In this document: positions 8,392-17,651 of the stretch, piece after piece | How positions within the stretch are numbered: the stretch's first letter is position 1 | How the letters are laid out: each line of letters begins with the position of its first letter | NCBI RefSeq assembly: GCF_014303735.1 | Contig: NZ_CP060296.1 | Location: 2,553,501-2,617,500, forward strand | Source: Variovorax sp. PAMC28562 | GTDB taxonomy: Bacteria; Pseudomonadota; Gammaproteobacteria; Burkholderiales; Burkholderiaceae_C | Length of the DNA stretch: 64,000 nucleotides | Direction: 5' to 3' | Made by a program: the position numbers and the translations under genes | Notes under the pieces: model-generated | The model's input: only the letters and a program-made list of their open reading frames with translations | The model's database searches: none | Told to the model about the DNA's origin: nothing

Positions 8392-10245
8392 TCAATGGTT
8401 GTCGCGCGGCACTCCGAAGGTCGCATGGATCTTCTGGTACTTCACGGCCGGCTTCAGCACCATGCCTTCGGACAGCTCGCCGACGATGTTGCGCTGGATT
8501 TCCTGCCACGGCGTCTGGCTCGCCGGGTACTTGTAGCCACCGGCCGCTTCGAGCGCGGCGCGGCGCTTGGCGATTTCTTCGTCGCTCACCAGCATGTTCG
8601 CGGTGCGCTTTTTCAGGTCGATGCGCACGCGGTCGCCGGTTTTCAGCAACGCGAGGTTGCCACCGGTCGCAGCCTCGGGCGAGGCGTTGAGGATCGACGG
8701 TGAACCGGACGTGCCCGACTGCCGGCCATCGCCGATACAGGCCAGCGCGGTCACGCCCTTCTTCAGCAGGTAGTCGGGTGCGCGCATGTTGACGACCTCG
8801 GCCGCACCGGGGTAGCCGACCGGACCGACACCGCGCATGAACAACACGGTGTGCTCGTTCAGCTTCATCTTCGGATCGTCGATGCGGTGGTGGTAGTCCT
8901 CCGGGCCATCGAACACCGCAGCCAGCCCTTCGAACGCCATCGGGTCGGCAGCGTTTTCAAGATAGCGGGTGCGGAACTCCGGTGTGATCACGCTGGTCTT
9001 CATGATGGCCGAGTCGAACAGGTTGCCCCTGAAATGAAGGAAACCCGCGTCCTTTTTCATGGGCTTGGCATACGGGAAGATCACGTCGCGGTCGTCGGTG
9101 AAACGGCCTTCGCAGTTCTCGACGATGGTCTTGCCATTCGCCGTCAGCGCGGGCTTGATCTTGCCCTTCGCAATGAGCTCGGCCACCACGGCAGGCACGC
9201 CGCCGGCGCGGTAATAGTCTTCGCCCAGGTATTCGCCGGCTGGCTGCAGGTTGACCAGCAGCGGCACCTTGTAGCCGATCTTTTCCCAGTCGTCGTTGTC
9301 CAGCTTCACGCCGATGTGCTTGGCGATGGCGTTGAGGTGAATCGGCGCGTTGGTCGATCCGCCGATGGCCGAGTTGACGACGATGGCGTTTTCGAAGGCT
9401 TCGCGCGTCATGATGTCCGATGGCTTCAGGTCCTCGCGCACCATTTCGACGATGCGCTTGCCGGTCAGGTAGGCCATCTCCTGCCGGTCGCGGTAGGGCG
9501 CCGGAATCGCCGCGCTGCCGGGCAAGGTCATGCCCAGTGCCTCGGCCAGCGAGTTCATCGTCGATGCCGTGCCCATCGTGTTGCAGTGGCCAGTCGATGG
9601 AGCCGACGACGCGACCAGCTTCAGGAACTCCTGGTAGCCGATCTCACCGGCGGCCATCAGCTCGCGCGCTTTCCAGACGATGGTGCCGGAGCCGGTGCGC
9701 TCGCCCTTGTACCAGCCGTTCAGCATCGGGCCGGAGTTGAGTGCGATGGCCGGAATGTCGACGGTGGCTGCGGCCATCAACTGCGCCGGCGTGGTCTTGT
9801 CGCAGCCGGTGGTAAGTACGCAACCATCGATCGGGTAGCCGTAGAGCACCTCGATGAGCGAGAGGTATTGCAGGTTGCGGTCGAGCGATGCGGTGGGGCG
9901 CTTGCAGGTTTCCTGGATCGGATGGATCGGAAACTCGAACGCGATGCCGCCCGCGTCGCGGATGCCTTCGCGCACGCGCTCGGCCAGCACGATGTGGTGG
10001 CGGTTGCACGGCGCGATGTCAGAGCCGGTCTGGGCGATGCCGATGATCGGCCGGCCCGACTGCAGCTCGTCGAAGCTCAGGCCGAAGTTCATCGTTCGCT
10101 CGATGTAGAGCGCCGTCATGTCGGCGTTGTCGGGGTTGTCGAACCACGACTGCGAGCGCAGGCGCTGCGGGCTGGTGCGCGGCTTCTTGGGCGTGCTCTT
10201 CGGGTTGCTCTTTGGGTCGCTTTTGGGCGTGGAGGCTTTCGTCAT
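8392..10245 (-). CDS. IlvD/Edd-family pentonate (L-arabinonate/D-xylonate type) dehydratase
   Basis: A 617-residue dehydratase of the IlvD/Edd superfamily, which removes water from sugar acids or dihydroxy acids using an Fe-S cluster and Mg2+. Cluster and metal motifs are visible: PCNRHH near residue 80, [11 protein letters not shown] near 147 and [15 protein letters not shown] near 215. The C-terminal part carries [20 protein letters not shown]. Length and motifs fit the pentonate dehydratase branch rather than DHAD or Edd. A Lys/Pro/Ser-rich N-terminal extension of about 25 residues is unusual. Its start overlaps the denD-like stop by four bases (ATGA). The exact sugar acid cannot be read from sequence. 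Confidence 0.85.
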   Translation of the reverse strand: MTKASTPKSDPKSNPKSTPKKPRTSPQRLRSQSWFDNPDNADMTALYIERTMNFGLSFDELQSGRPIIGIAQTGSDIAPCNRHHIVLAERVREGIRDAGGIAFEFPIHPIQETCKRPTASLDRNLQYLSLIEVLYGYPIDGCVLTTGCDKTTPAQLMAAATVDIPAIALNSGPMLNGWYKGERTGSGTIVWKARELMAAGEIGYQEFLKLVASSAPSTGHCNTMGTASTMNSLAEALGMTLPGSAAIPAPYRDRQEMAYLTGKRIVEMVREDLKPSDIMTREAFENAIVVNSAIGGSTNAPIHLNAIAKHIGVKLDNDDWEKIGYKVPLLVNLQPAGEYLGEDYYRAGGVPAVVAELIAKGKIKPALTANGKTIVENCEGRFTDDRDVIFPYAKPMKKDAGFLHFRGNLFDSAIMKTSVITPEFRTRYLENAADPMAFEGLAAVFDGPEDYHHRIDDPKMKLNEHTVLFMRGVGPVGYPGAAEVVNMRAPDYLLKKGVTALACIGDGRQSGTSGSPSILNASPEAATGGNLALLKTGDRVRIDLKKRTANMLVSDEEIAKRRAALEAAGGYKYPASQTPWQEIQRNIVGELSEGMVLKPAVKYQKIHATFGVPRDNH

Positions 10246-11261
10246 CGTTTCATCCCCTTGAGGGTTTCTTGTGCGGTCGGCAAGGCGGAGCAGTCGTCGA
10301 TGTACTGCTGAATCATTTCGGCAAAATTTTCGTGTGGCAGCAGGCCGAGGCCGGCAGCGCGCGCAGCGGTTGCGCCGCTCGGCCAGTTGGCCACGATGCC
10401 GGCAACGCGCTCGTCGCGCTCGAAGCGCACCAGCGCGCGCACCGACTTGCCGGCCACCTGTTCGAGCGCTTCGAGCATGTCGCTCACGCGCACGTTCAGC
10501 GCGGGCAAATTGAGTGCGAGCCGGCCGCAGAAAGCTTCGCGCGAGGCTTCGTACACGGCGATCAGCCCGTCGACCGTGCGCGACGGCGACGACATCGGAT
10601 GCGACGCGTCGGGCGACACCGGACAGATCGACTCGACGCCCGCCAACGGCTCGCGAATGATGCCGCTGAAGAACGACGATGCCGCCCCGTTCGGTTTGCC
10701 TGGGCGTACCGTAACCGTCATCAGACGCGCCGCGCGGCCGTCGATGTAGCCCTTGCGCGTGTAGTCGGCGATGAGGTGTTCGCAGATCAGCTTTTGCACG
10801 CCGTAGGACGTTTGCGGCGCTGGCAGCGTGTCGTCGGCGACCACCTTGGGAAAGGTGATCGCCGGGTCGGGCCCGAACACCGCGACCGAACTGGAGAACA
10901 CCACGCGCGCCACCTTGCCGCCGTCGTCAACATTGGCGCGCAAGGCGTCGAGCAAGGCACGCGTGCTGTCGAGGTTGGAGCGCAGGCCGAGGTCGAAGTC
11001 GGCTTCGCATTCGCCCGACACGGCCGAGGCCAGATGAAACACGCCGTCGAAGGGCTCGGTACGCAGCGCATCGGTTTGCGTCAGCAGCGGGCCGGTGCGC
11101 GCCTCGACCCGAGGATCGGCCAGCAGGTCGGCTGGCGGCGGTGCGATGTCGGTCAGCACGAGCTTGTCGATACTCTGTCCGGCCAAGGTGCCGCGTCGCA
11201 GCAGGGTGCGCGCCAGTCGCGCGCCGAGGAAGCCACCGCCTCCGGTGATCAGCAATTTCAT
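10242..11261 (-). CDS. denD: NAD-dependent epimerase/dehydrogenase, D-erythronate dehydrogenase-like
   Basis: A 339-residue extended short-chain dehydrogenase. It has an N-terminal NAD-binding motif [11 protein letters not shown] (residues 7-17) and the catalytic pair Y-x3-K in TSYGVQK near residue 150, preceded by the serine strand FSSSVAVFG. The pattern, including [17 protein letters not shown], fits DenD-type dehydrogenases that oxidise C4 sugar acids. Neighbouring genes are a pentonate dehydratase (ATGA overlap) and a GntR regulator (ATGA overlap). The usual OtnK kinase and OtnC/OtnI partners are not in the window, so the true substrate may be a different aldonic acid. Confidence 0.7.
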   Translation of the reverse strand: MKLLITGGGGFLGARLARTLLRRGTLAGQSIDKLVLTDIAPPPADLLADPRVEARTGPLLTQTDALRTEPFDGVFHLASAVSGECEADFDLGLRSNLDSTRALLDALRANVDDGGKVARVVFSSSVAVFGPDPAITFPKVVADDTLPAPQTSYGVQKLICEHLIADYTRKGYIDGRAARLMTVTVRPGKPNGAASSFFSGIIREPLAGVESICPVSPDASHPMSSPSRTVDGLIAVYEASREAFCGRLALNLPALNVRVSDMLEALEQVAGKSVRALVRFERDERVAGIVANWPSGATAARAAGLGLLPHENFAEMIQQYIDDCSALPTAQETLKGMKR

Positions 11262-12121
11262 GGGGTCTCCTTTTGGATGGTTCGTCTCGTCTTGATTTGA
11301 CGTGCTGGGGTCTGACGTGTCGAGACACGCGCCGCGGCACGGCGGCGCTGTCCGGTGATGACGCCGCCTTCGACCAGCCGCTCTTCGCCACGGATGATGT
11401 GTTGCGTCGCGTAGTGCCGCGCGGCGGTGGCGTCGCGATTGGCGATGGCCTCGACCAGTGCCCGATGCTCGTGTTGCACCGCCTGCATGAAGTCGATGCG
11501 CCGTGCCTCGTTGCCGCGCGTAATGCGCATGCCTTCGCGCAGGTACTGCTCCAAAAAGCCGAGCAGCAGACGGAACTGCGGATTGCCGGTCGATTCTCCG
11601 ATGACCCGATGGAACGCGAGGTCTTCGGCAACGCCGTCGTGGCCGGCCGCGACCGCCGTGTCGATCGCCTTGAGTGCACGACGCAAGGCTGCGATCTGGG
11701 CGCGCGTGGCGCGTTCGGCGGCCAGTGCAGCGATCTCGCCTTCGAGCACGCGACGGACCTCGACCACATGCACGACAGCTTGAACCGACTCGAGCACCGC
11801 CGGGTCGAACACCAGCGGCCGATTGACCGGCGTTTGCGCCACGTACACGCCCGAGCCCTGCCGCGAAATGACCAGCGCCTTCGACTTGAGCTGGTGCACT
11901 GCCTCTCGCACGACGGTGCGCGAAACGCCGTGCGACTCGGCCAGTTGCTGCTCGGTCGGCAGGCGGTCACCGGGCTGCCACGCGCCCGACTCGATCTGCG
12001 AAATCAGGCGCAGCGCGAGCCTGTCCGACAGCCGGTCGGCCACCAGATGGAAGGGCTTTGAAGAGGGAGATGCCTGTGCGGCAGCAGCGGAATGAAGCAC
12101 GGTTATCAGGTCATCATACAA
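11258..12121 (-). CDS. GntR-family (FadR/FCD subfamily) transcriptional regulator
   Basis: A 287-residue regulator. The winged helix at about residues 25-95 shows the GntR signature (GDRLPTEQQLAESHGVSRTV, then VREAVHQLKSKALVISRQGSGVYV). An FCD ligand domain follows (LVFDPAVLESVQ ... EDLAFHRVIGESTGNPQF ... EHRALVEAIANRDATAARHY), with the metal-binding Asp/His pattern of that group. An Arg-rich tail of about 30 residues extends past FCD. The start is uncertain: a TTG at 12121 with GGAGA upstream, or a GTG at 12100. It is the first gene of the catabolic operon and divergent from the ABC importer, so it probably represses both until a sugar acid binds. Confidence 0.85.
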   Translation of the reverse strand: MYDDLITVLHSAAAAQASPSSKPFHLVADRLSDRLALRLISQIESGAWQPGDRLPTEQQLAESHGVSRTVVREAVHQLKSKALVISRQGSGVYVAQTPVNRPLVFDPAVLESVQAVVHVVEVRRVLEGEIAALAAERATRAQIAALRRALKAIDTAVAAGHDGVAEDLAFHRVIGESTGNPQFRLLLGFLEQYLREGMRITRGNEARRIDFMQAVQHEHRALVEAIANRDATAARHYATQHIIRGEERLVEGGVITGQRRRAAARVSTRQTPARQIKTRRTIQKETP

Positions 12122-12166
12122 ATTTTCGGGGGTTTTCTCCTACCGGTTTGCCCTGATAGCGATAGA

Positions 12167-12200
12167 TGGCTGCAATGTCGATACTCCGCTGGCTGCAATG
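12167..12200. repeat. Direct repeat TGGCTGCAATG, two copies
   Basis: The 11-base sequence TGGCTGCAATG occurs at 12167-12177 and again at 12190-12200, a spacing of 23 bases. The second copy runs into the left arm of the palindrome at 12197-12215. Two helical turns between copies suggests repeated protein binding on one DNA face. No function is proven. Confidence 0.45.
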
Positions 12201-12215
12201 CGGAGTCTCCGCATT
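12197..12215. promoter_or_regulatory. Perfect 19-base palindrome, candidate operator
   Basis: AATGCGGAGTCTCCGCATT is a perfect inverted repeat of 9 + 1 + 9 bases in the 133-base divergent region between the GntR regulator and the ABC importer operon. A further half-site, ACTCCGC, at 12183-12189 can pair with GCGGAGT at 12200-12206. The position and dyad symmetry fit an operator for the adjacent GntR protein. FadR-type operators usually have a TGGT-ACCA-like core, which this lacks, so another regulator or an RNA hairpin is possible. Confidence 0.55.
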
Positions 12216-12254
12216 CTTTAAGTCTGTTCGAGAATTTTTGAGGATTCCATCTGC

Positions 12255-13328
12255 ATGGCCAGCGTCACGATCCAGGGTGTCAAGAAGAACTTCGGTGATG
12301 TCCCGATCCTGCACGGCGTCGACATCGACATCAAGGACGGTTCCTTTACCGTGCTGGTCGGCCCTTCGGGCTGCGGCAAGTCGACGTTGCTGCGCATGAT
12401 CGCGGGGTTGGAGCAAATCAACGGCGGCGAAATTCGCATCGGCGAAAAGCGCGTCAACGACTTGCCACCAAAGGAGCGCGACATCGCGATGGTGTTCCAG
12501 AACTACGCGCTGTATCCGCACATGACGGTGCGCGACAACATGGCGTTCTCGCTCGCGCTGGCAAAGGCCGACAAGTCGATCATCGAGTCGAAGGTCAAGC
12601 GCGCGGCCGAAATTCTGGCGCTGATCCCGCTCCTCGACCGCTATCCGCGCCAGCTGTCGGGTGGGCAACGGCAGCGCGTCGCGATGGGTCGTGCCATCGT
12701 GCGCGACCCGCAGGTTTTCCTGTTCGACGAACCTCTGTCCAACCTCGACGCCAAGCTGCGCGTCGCGATGCGCAGCGAGATCAAGGAATTGCATCAGCGC
12801 CTGAAGACGACGTCGATCTATGTCACGCACGACCAGATCGAAGCGATGACGATGGGCGACAAGATCGTGGTGATGCGCGATGGCCGGATCGAGCAGACCG
12901 GCAGCCCGCTCGAGCTTTATGACCGGCCGGCGAATCAGTTCGTCGCCGGCTTCATCGGCTCGCCGTCGATGAACTTCTTGCCAGGCACGCTGCATCGAAA
13001 ATCCGGTGTGGCGCATGTCGAACTGCAAGACGGCACGCGGCTCGATGCACCCTTGCAGGCCGGCGGTGCCGATGGTCAGCCTGTCGTGTACGGCACGCGG
13101 CCGGAGCATCTTTTGCTGTCCGACGCGGGCGGCATTCCGTCGAAGGTCGTTGTCATGGAACCGACCGGCATGGACACTTTCGTGTCGTGCCGGCATGAAG
13201 GCGTGGAGCTGTCGGCCGTGTTCCGCGAGCGCCACGACTTTGCGCCGGGCACCATGATCCATCTGCAACCCGACCTGCAGCGCGCACACCTTTTCGATGC
13301 AGCCACCGGCGAACGGCTGGTGGCTTGA
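12255..13328 (+). CDS. Sugar ABC transporter ATP-binding protein, UgpC/MalK type
   Basis: A 357-residue ATPase of the carbohydrate uptake CUT1 family. Walker A is GPSGCGKST (residues 36-44), the Q-loop [13 protein letters not shown], the signature [14 protein letters not shown], Walker [15 protein letters not shown] and the switch histidine in YVTHDQ. The C-terminal 110 residues form the MalK-type TOBE/OB regulatory domain ([10 protein letters not shown] ... [10 protein letters not shown]). It is the first gene of a four-gene importer operon running opposite to the GntR regulator. The substrate is probably a sugar, sugar acid or polyol feeding the dehydratase and dehydrogenase next door. Confidence 0.92.
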   Translation: MASVTIQGVKKNFGDVPILHGVDIDIKDGSFTVLVGPSGCGKSTLLRMIAGLEQINGGEIRIGEKRVNDLPPKERDIAMVFQNYALYPHMTVRDNMAFSLALAKADKSIIESKVKRAAEILALIPLLDRYPRQLSGGQRQRVAMGRAIVRDPQVFLFDEPLSNLDAKLRVAMRSEIKELHQRLKTTSIYVTHDQIEAMTMGDKIVVMRDGRIEQTGSPLELYDRPANQFVAGFIGSPSMNFLPGTLHRKSGVAHVELQDGTRLDAPLQAGGADGQPVVYGTRPEHLLLSDAGGIPSKVVVMEPTGMDTFVSCRHEGVELSAVFRERHDFAPGTMIHLQPDLQRAHLFDAATGERLVA

Positions 13329-13365
13329 TTTATCAGTTGGTCCCGTTCACATTTAGGAGACATGA

Positions 13366-14694
13366 ATGAATGACTTCAACCGCCGCAAGTTTCTGGAGAG
13401 CTCTGCCGGCGTTGCCGCAGTAGCGACGCTTGGCACCGGCACCGCGCTTTTCTCGTCGTCGGCGCAAGCCCAGACGATGACTTTCAAGCCCGAAAAAGGC
13501 GCCAAGCTGCGCGTGTTGCGCTGGAGCCGTTTCGTGCAGGGCGACATCGACGCCTACATGGCCAATGTCAAGAAATTTACCGAGGCCACGGGTGTCGAGG
13601 TGCGCGTCGACAACGAGGGCTGGGAAGACGTGCGACCCAAGGCTGCTGTCGCTGCCAACACCGGCGCCGGCCCTGACATCATTTTGTCGACCAACGACGA
13701 CGCCAACCTCTATCCCGACAAACTGCTCGACGTGACCGACCTGGCCGAATACCTCGGCAAGAAGTACGGCGGCTGGTACCCGGCGGGCGAGGCCTTCATG
13801 CGCCCCGATGGCAAGAAGTGGCTCGGCCTGCCGCTCGGCGCTTCAGGCTCACTCATCGTGTACCGCGAGAGCATGGTCAAGGCGGCCGGCTTCGACACCT
13901 TCCCCAAGAACACCGACGACTTCCTGAAGCTTTACAAGGCGCTGAAAGAAAAGGGTACGCCCGGTGGCATGGCGCTCGGCAATGCGACCGGCGACAGCGT
14001 GTGGACGAACTGGCTGGTCTGGGCATTCGGCGGCAAGCTGGTCGACAAGACCAACAAGGTCGTGATCGACAGCCCGGAGACCATCAAGGCACTGGAATAC
14101 AGCAAGGAGCTGTACGCCAATTTCATTCCCGGCACGCTGTCATGGCTCGACCCGAACAACAACAAGGCCTTCCTCGACGGCCAGATCAGCGTCACCAACA
14201 ACGGCATCTCGATCTACTACGCCGCCAAGAACTCACCGGACCCCAAGGTCAAGGAGATGGCTGCCGACATCAACCACGCGGTGTTCCCGATCGGCCCGGC
14301 CGGCGTGCCGACCGAGTCGCACTTGTTCTTCAACCAGATGGTCATGAAGTACACGAAGTTTCCGCAGGCATCGAAAGAGTTCCTGCGTTTCATGATGGAA
14401 AAAGAGCAGTTCGATCCGTGGCTGCAGGGTGGCGGTGGCTATGTCGCGCAGCCCTTGCGTGCTTACGAAGCGAACACGATCTGGAGCTCGGATCCGAAGA
14501 ACACGCCGTACCGCGATTCGGTGAAGAACCTGCGTCCAGCGGGCTACGACGGCAAGCTGGGTTACGCCTCGGCCGGTGCGGCAGCGGACTTCATCATTCC
14601 GAACATGGTGGCCGAAGCCGCCAGCGGCGCCAAGACGCCGAAGGAAGCCGCCGAGCGCGCACAGAAGCGCGCCGAGCGCTACTACAAGCTTTAA
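13366..14694 (+). CDS. Extracellular solute-binding protein, family 1, Tat-type signal
   Basis: A 442-residue periplasmic binding protein of the CUT1 sugar importers. The N-terminus has a twin-arginine type signal (NRRKFLESSAGVAAVATLG) with a likely cleavage after SAQA near residue 36. The mature part has family-1 features such as EGWEDVRPKAAVAANTGAGPD and ILSTNDDANLYPDKLLDVTD. A GGAGACATGA region precedes the ATG. It sits between the ATPase and permease genes. Tat export implies folding before secretion, which is common for this family in Burkholderiales. Confidence 0.88.
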   Translation: MNDFNRRKFLESSAGVAAVATLGTGTALFSSSAQAQTMTFKPEKGAKLRVLRWSRFVQGDIDAYMANVKKFTEATGVEVRVDNEGWEDVRPKAAVAANTGAGPDIILSTNDDANLYPDKLLDVTDLAEYLGKKYGGWYPAGEAFMRPDGKKWLGLPLGASGSLIVYRESMVKAAGFDTFPKNTDDFLKLYKALKEKGTPGGMALGNATGDSVWTNWLVWAFGGKLVDKTNKVVIDSPETIKALEYSKELYANFIPGTLSWLDPNNNKAFLDGQISVTNNGISIYYAAKNSPDPKVKEMAADINHAVFPIGPAGVPTESHLFFNQMVMKYTKFPQASKEFLRFMMEKEQFDPWLQGGGGYVAQPLRAYEANTIWSSDPKNTPYRDSVKNLRPAGYDGKLGYASAGAAADFIIPNMVAEAASGAKTPKEAAERAQKRAERYYKL

Positions 14695-14731
14695 CCACAA
14701 GCTTTACCAGCTCAGAGAAGTCGCCAGATAA

Positions 14732-15718
14732 ATGTCCACACCACGGGTCGTCACTCCACCGGCAGGCGCCGACAGCGGCCGGCTACAGCCGGCCGGCGCA
14801 GCGCGGCCGATGCCGCTGCTCGCACGCATGCAGAACAGTCGCAACGCGCTCGGCCTCATGTTCATGCTGCCGGCCGCAGTGTTGCTGCTGCTGTTCTTGA
14901 CGTACCCGCTGGGGCTGGGCACTTACCTGGGCTTTACCGATGCCAAGGTCGGCCGGCCCGGTCAATGGGTCGGGCTTGAAAACTACGAATATCTTTGGGG
15001 CGACGCCGTGGTGCGGCTCGCGCTTTTCAACACGCTCTTCTACACAGCCGTGGCGAGCGTGTTCAAGTTTGTTCTGGGCTTGTGGCTTGCGATTCTTCTG
15101 AACAAGAACATCCGCTTCAAGACCTTTTTCCGCGCGGTGATCCTTCTGCCGTACATCGTGCCGACCGCGCTGTCGGCGATTGCGTTCTGGTGGATCTACG
15201 ACTCGCAGTTTTCCATCATCAGTTGGGCGCTGGTGAAGATGGGGCTGATCGATACGTACATCGACTTTCTCGGTAGCCCGTGGAACGCGCGCATCGCGGT
15301 CATCATCGCCAACGTTTGGCGCGGCGTGCCTTTCGTAGCCATCACCTTGCTCGCCGGACTGCAGACGATTTCGCCTTCCTACTATGAAGCGTCGGCCATC
15401 GACGGCGCGACCCCGTGGCAGCAGTTCCGGCATGTGACGATGCCCCTGCTGACGCCCATCATCGCGGTGGTGATGACCTTCTCGGTGCTCTTCACTTTCA
15501 CCGACTTCCAGTTGATCTATGTCATTACTCGCGGCGGCCCGCTGAACGCCACCCATTTGATGGCGACCCTGTCGTTCCAGCGCGCCATTTCAGGCGGCGC
15601 GCTCGGTGAGGGCGCCGCCATCGCCATCGCGATGGTGCCTTTCCTGCTGGCTTGTGTGATGTTCAGTTTCTTCGGCCTCCAACGCCGTGCATGGCAACAA
15701 GGCGGAAGCGACAAATGA
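14732..15718 (+). CDS. Sugar ABC transporter permease (MalF/UgpA type)
   Basis: A 328-residue inner-membrane permease with about six helices after a Pro/Ala-rich cytoplasmic N-terminus of 45 residues. The BPD_transp_1 EAA loop is seen near residues 220-240 (YYEASAIDGATPWQQFRHVT), which docks on the ATPase. Helices include ALGLMFMLPAAVLLLLFLTY at the start. Its stop overlaps the start of the second permease gene (ATGA at 15715). It forms the heterodimeric channel with the next protein. Confidence 0.92.
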   Translation: MSTPRVVTPPAGADSGRLQPAGAARPMPLLARMQNSRNALGLMFMLPAAVLLLLFLTYPLGLGTYLGFTDAKVGRPGQWVGLENYEYLWGDAVVRLALFNTLFYTAVASVFKFVLGLWLAILLNKNIRFKTFFRAVILLPYIVPTALSAIAFWWIYDSQFSIISWALVKMGLIDTYIDFLGSPWNARIAVIIANVWRGVPFVAITLLAGLQTISPSYYEASAIDGATPWQQFRHVTMPLLTPIIAVVMTFSVLFTFTDFQLIYVITRGGPLNATHLMATLSFQRAISGGALGEGAAIAIAMVPFLLACVMFSFFGLQRRAWQQGGSDK

Positions 15719-16593
15719 GCAATCCCAACAGCCAGGTCGACACGGTCGGCATGAGTTTTCTGGATTCGTTGCCACGCAAGATGGTGACGGTGTATTTGCC
15801 GCTGCTGGTCTTTTTGATCGTGCTGCTGTTTCCGTTCTACTGGATGGCGATCACCTCGGTGAAGCCTGAAACCGAGTTGCTGTCGCGCGACGGCAATCCT
15901 TTCTGGGTGATCAAGCCAACGCTGGCGCATTTCTACAAGCTGCTGTTTGAAACCTCGTATCCGCAATGGCTGTGGAACACGGTGCTGGTGTCGGTGGTGT
16001 CGACCTTCGTTTCGCTCGCGGCCTCGGTGTTCGCGGCCTACGCCATCGAGCGGCTGCGATTCACTGGCTCCAAGCAGGTCGGCCTGTCAATCTTTCTGGC
16101 GTACATGGTGCCGCCGTCGATCCTGTTCATTCCACTCGCCAACGTGGTGTTCAACCTCGGGCTGTTCGATACGCGCTGGGCGCTCATCCTCACGTACCCG
16201 ACCTTTCTCATCCCGTTCTGTACCTGGCTGCTGATGGGTTACTTCAGGTCGATCCCGGCCGAGCTCGAAGAGTGCGCGCTGATCGATGGCGCCAATCGCT
16301 GGCAGATCCTGATCAAGATCGTATTGCCGCTGGCTGTGCCGGGCTTGATCTCGGCCGGCATCTTTGCCTTCACGCTGTCGTGGAACGAGTTCATCTATGC
16401 GCTGACATTCATCTCGTCGTCCGAGATGAAAACCTTGCCGGTCGGCGTGGTCACAGAGCTGGTGCAGGGCGACGTGTACCAGTGGGGCCCGCTCATGGCC
16501 GGTGCGCTGCTCGGCTCGCTTCCGGTGGCTTTTATCTACTCGTTCTTCGTCGAGTACTACGTGTCCGGGATGACGGGGTCGGTGAAGGAATAA
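15715..16593 (+). CDS. Sugar ABC transporter permease (MalG/UgpE type)
   Basis: A 292-residue inner-membrane permease with six predicted helices and the EAA loop LEECALIDGANRWQILIKI near residues 183-201. The ATG at 15715 is preferred because it overlaps the first permease's stop by four bases; an upstream in-frame ATG at 15652 lies inside that gene. It completes the importer (ATPase, binding protein, two permeases). A hairpin at 16621-16638 follows. Confidence 0.92.
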   Translation: MSNPNSQVDTVGMSFLDSLPRKMVTVYLPLLVFLIVLLFPFYWMAITSVKPETELLSRDGNPFWVIKPTLAHFYKLLFETSYPQWLWNTVLVSVVSTFVSLAASVFAAYAIERLRFTGSKQVGLSIFLAYMVPPSILFIPLANVVFNLGLFDTRWALILTYPTFLIPFCTWLLMGYFRSIPAELEECALIDGANRWQILIKIVLPLAVPGLISAGIFAFTLSWNEFIYALTFISSSEMKTLPVGVVTELVQGDVYQWGPLMAGALLGSLPVAFIYSFFVEYYVSGMTGSVKE

Positions 16594-16620
16594 GCAAGGA
16601 ATAAGCGGTTCGGAAGCGCT

Positions 16621-16638
16621 GCGGGCCTATGGGCCTGC
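16621..16638. terminator. Hairpin between convergent genes
   Basis: GCGGGCC and GGCCTGC pair around a TATG loop (seven pairs, one G-T) in the short gap between the importer operon and the convergent small secreted protein gene. There is no T-run, so if it is a terminator it is a weak or Rho-assisted one. Confidence 0.35.
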
Positions 16639-16640
16639 GA

Positions 16641-17006
16641 TCAGTACTTGATGGTGATACCGGCCTTCATGCCCTTGTTCTCTTTTCCGTCGGAGTTGAC
16701 GCCCGCCGAGAAAGACGTGTTGCCACCGGTGCTGCCGCCTACCGAATAGGTTGGACGCGGAGTCGATGTGTCCATGCCGGTGTAGACACCGCTGCCGTCC
16801 TTCTGCAGAACGCCGACGGTGGCGCCTTTCGCGTCCATCGAGGTCTCTGTCGACGAAACATTGGGTGCGACGTAGACGCTGCCCTTGTCATCGGTCTGGA
16901 TCGGGACTTTCGGTGCGTCTTGCGCGAGCGCGGCGGCGCAGCAGGCCACGCCAAGTAACGCCAACAGGCCAGACAGCCCGAGCCGGGCAATGATCGATTT
17001 GCTCAT
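16641..17006 (-). CDS. Small secreted hypothetical protein
   Basis: A 121-residue protein with a clear signal peptide (MSKSIIARLGLSGLLALLGV) ending near ALAQ at residue 29. The mature 90 residues are rich in Gly, Ser, Thr and Asp (PTYSVGGSTGGNTSFSAG) and end in KAGITIKY, which resembles an outer-membrane or surface beta-strand tail. There are no cysteines in the mature part. The ATG at 17006 was chosen over an upstream in-frame start because the signal peptide begins there. It lies 10 bases from the end of mrpG and may be read with the Mrp operon. The function is unknown. Confidence 0.6.
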   Translation of the reverse strand: MSKSIIARLGLSGLLALLGVACCAAALAQDAPKVPIQTDDKGSVYVAPNVSSTETSMDAKGATVGVLQKDGSGVYTGMDTSTPRPTYSVGGSTGGNTSFSAGVNSDGKENKGMKAGITIKY

Positions 17007-17016
17007 GAGCGCCACC

Positions 17017-17376
17017 TTAATCGCGTTTCGACGCCGGCGGAACATCGCCCCCTTTTTGCCGCTCTCTGAACAGGGCCGCCCGCATCAAAAATATCGTCGT
17101 CACCGGTGCTGTCAGCGCGACGAAAACTGCGATGAGAAGAGCGTGCAAGAACAATTTGCCGCCCTGCACCGAGAAGTAGACGATCGTCGCGATCGTCATG
17201 CACCACACGCCCAGCGTGGCGCCGATGGTTGGCGCATGGATGCGCCTGAAGAAAGTCGGCAGGCGCACCAGCCCGAATGAACCGATGGCGGCAAAGGCGG
17301 CGCCGACCACCACGAACACCGCGGTGACGATCTCTGCCCAAAGCGGCAACGGGCCGCCGAGAAAAGCGTCGTTCAT
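17017..17376 (-). CDS. mrpG: Mrp Na+(K+)/H+ antiporter subunit G
   Basis: A 119-residue membrane protein with three helices and the MrpG/PhaG core FAAIGSFGLVRLPTFFRRIHA, then PTIGATLGVWCM. It has a charged C-terminal tail. The start overlaps the mrpF stop by four bases. It is the last antiporter subunit of the operon. Confidence 0.9.
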   Translation of the reverse strand: MNDAFLGGPLPLWAEIVTAVFVVVGAAFAAIGSFGLVRLPTFFRRIHAPTIGATLGVWCMTIATIVYFSVQGGKLFLHALLIAVFVALTAPVTTIFLMRAALFRERQKGGDVPPASKRD

Positions 17377-17651
17377 TCGATCACCTCGCCACGCAACAAA
17401 AACTTGGCCAACGCCGTCGAGCCGACGAAGCCGAACAGCGCGATCAGCAGCGCCGCCTCGAAGTACACATTGCTGGCGTACACGATGCCGAGCACCAGCA
17501 TCATCAGCATGCCGTTGATGTAGAGACAGTCGAGCGCGGTGATGCGGTCCTGAGCGGTGGGACCGATCGTCAGGCGGGCGAGCGCGCACAGCATCGCGAC
17601 CGCCAGCAGCAGCAGTGCCAGCTTGAGCGCCCAGAGCAGCACCGGCGTCAT
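17373..17651 (-). CDS. mrpF: Mrp antiporter subunit F
   Basis: A 92-residue, three-helix protein with the MrpF hallmark LTIGPTAQDRITALDCLYIN around residues 27-46, including the conserved Asp in the membrane. Both ends overlap neighbours by ATGA, as expected for a stoichiometric subunit. Confidence 0.9.
   Translation of the reverse strand: MTPVLLWALKLALLLLAVAMLCALARLTIGPTAQDRITALDCLYINGMLMMLVLGIVYASNVYFEAALLIALFGFVGSTALAKFLLRGEVIE

Noticed and set aside
8851..10311. Long reading frame of 486 codons opposite the dehydratase
   Set aside because: It is a shadow of the high-GC dehydratase coding strand; the opposite strand has all Fe-S motifs.
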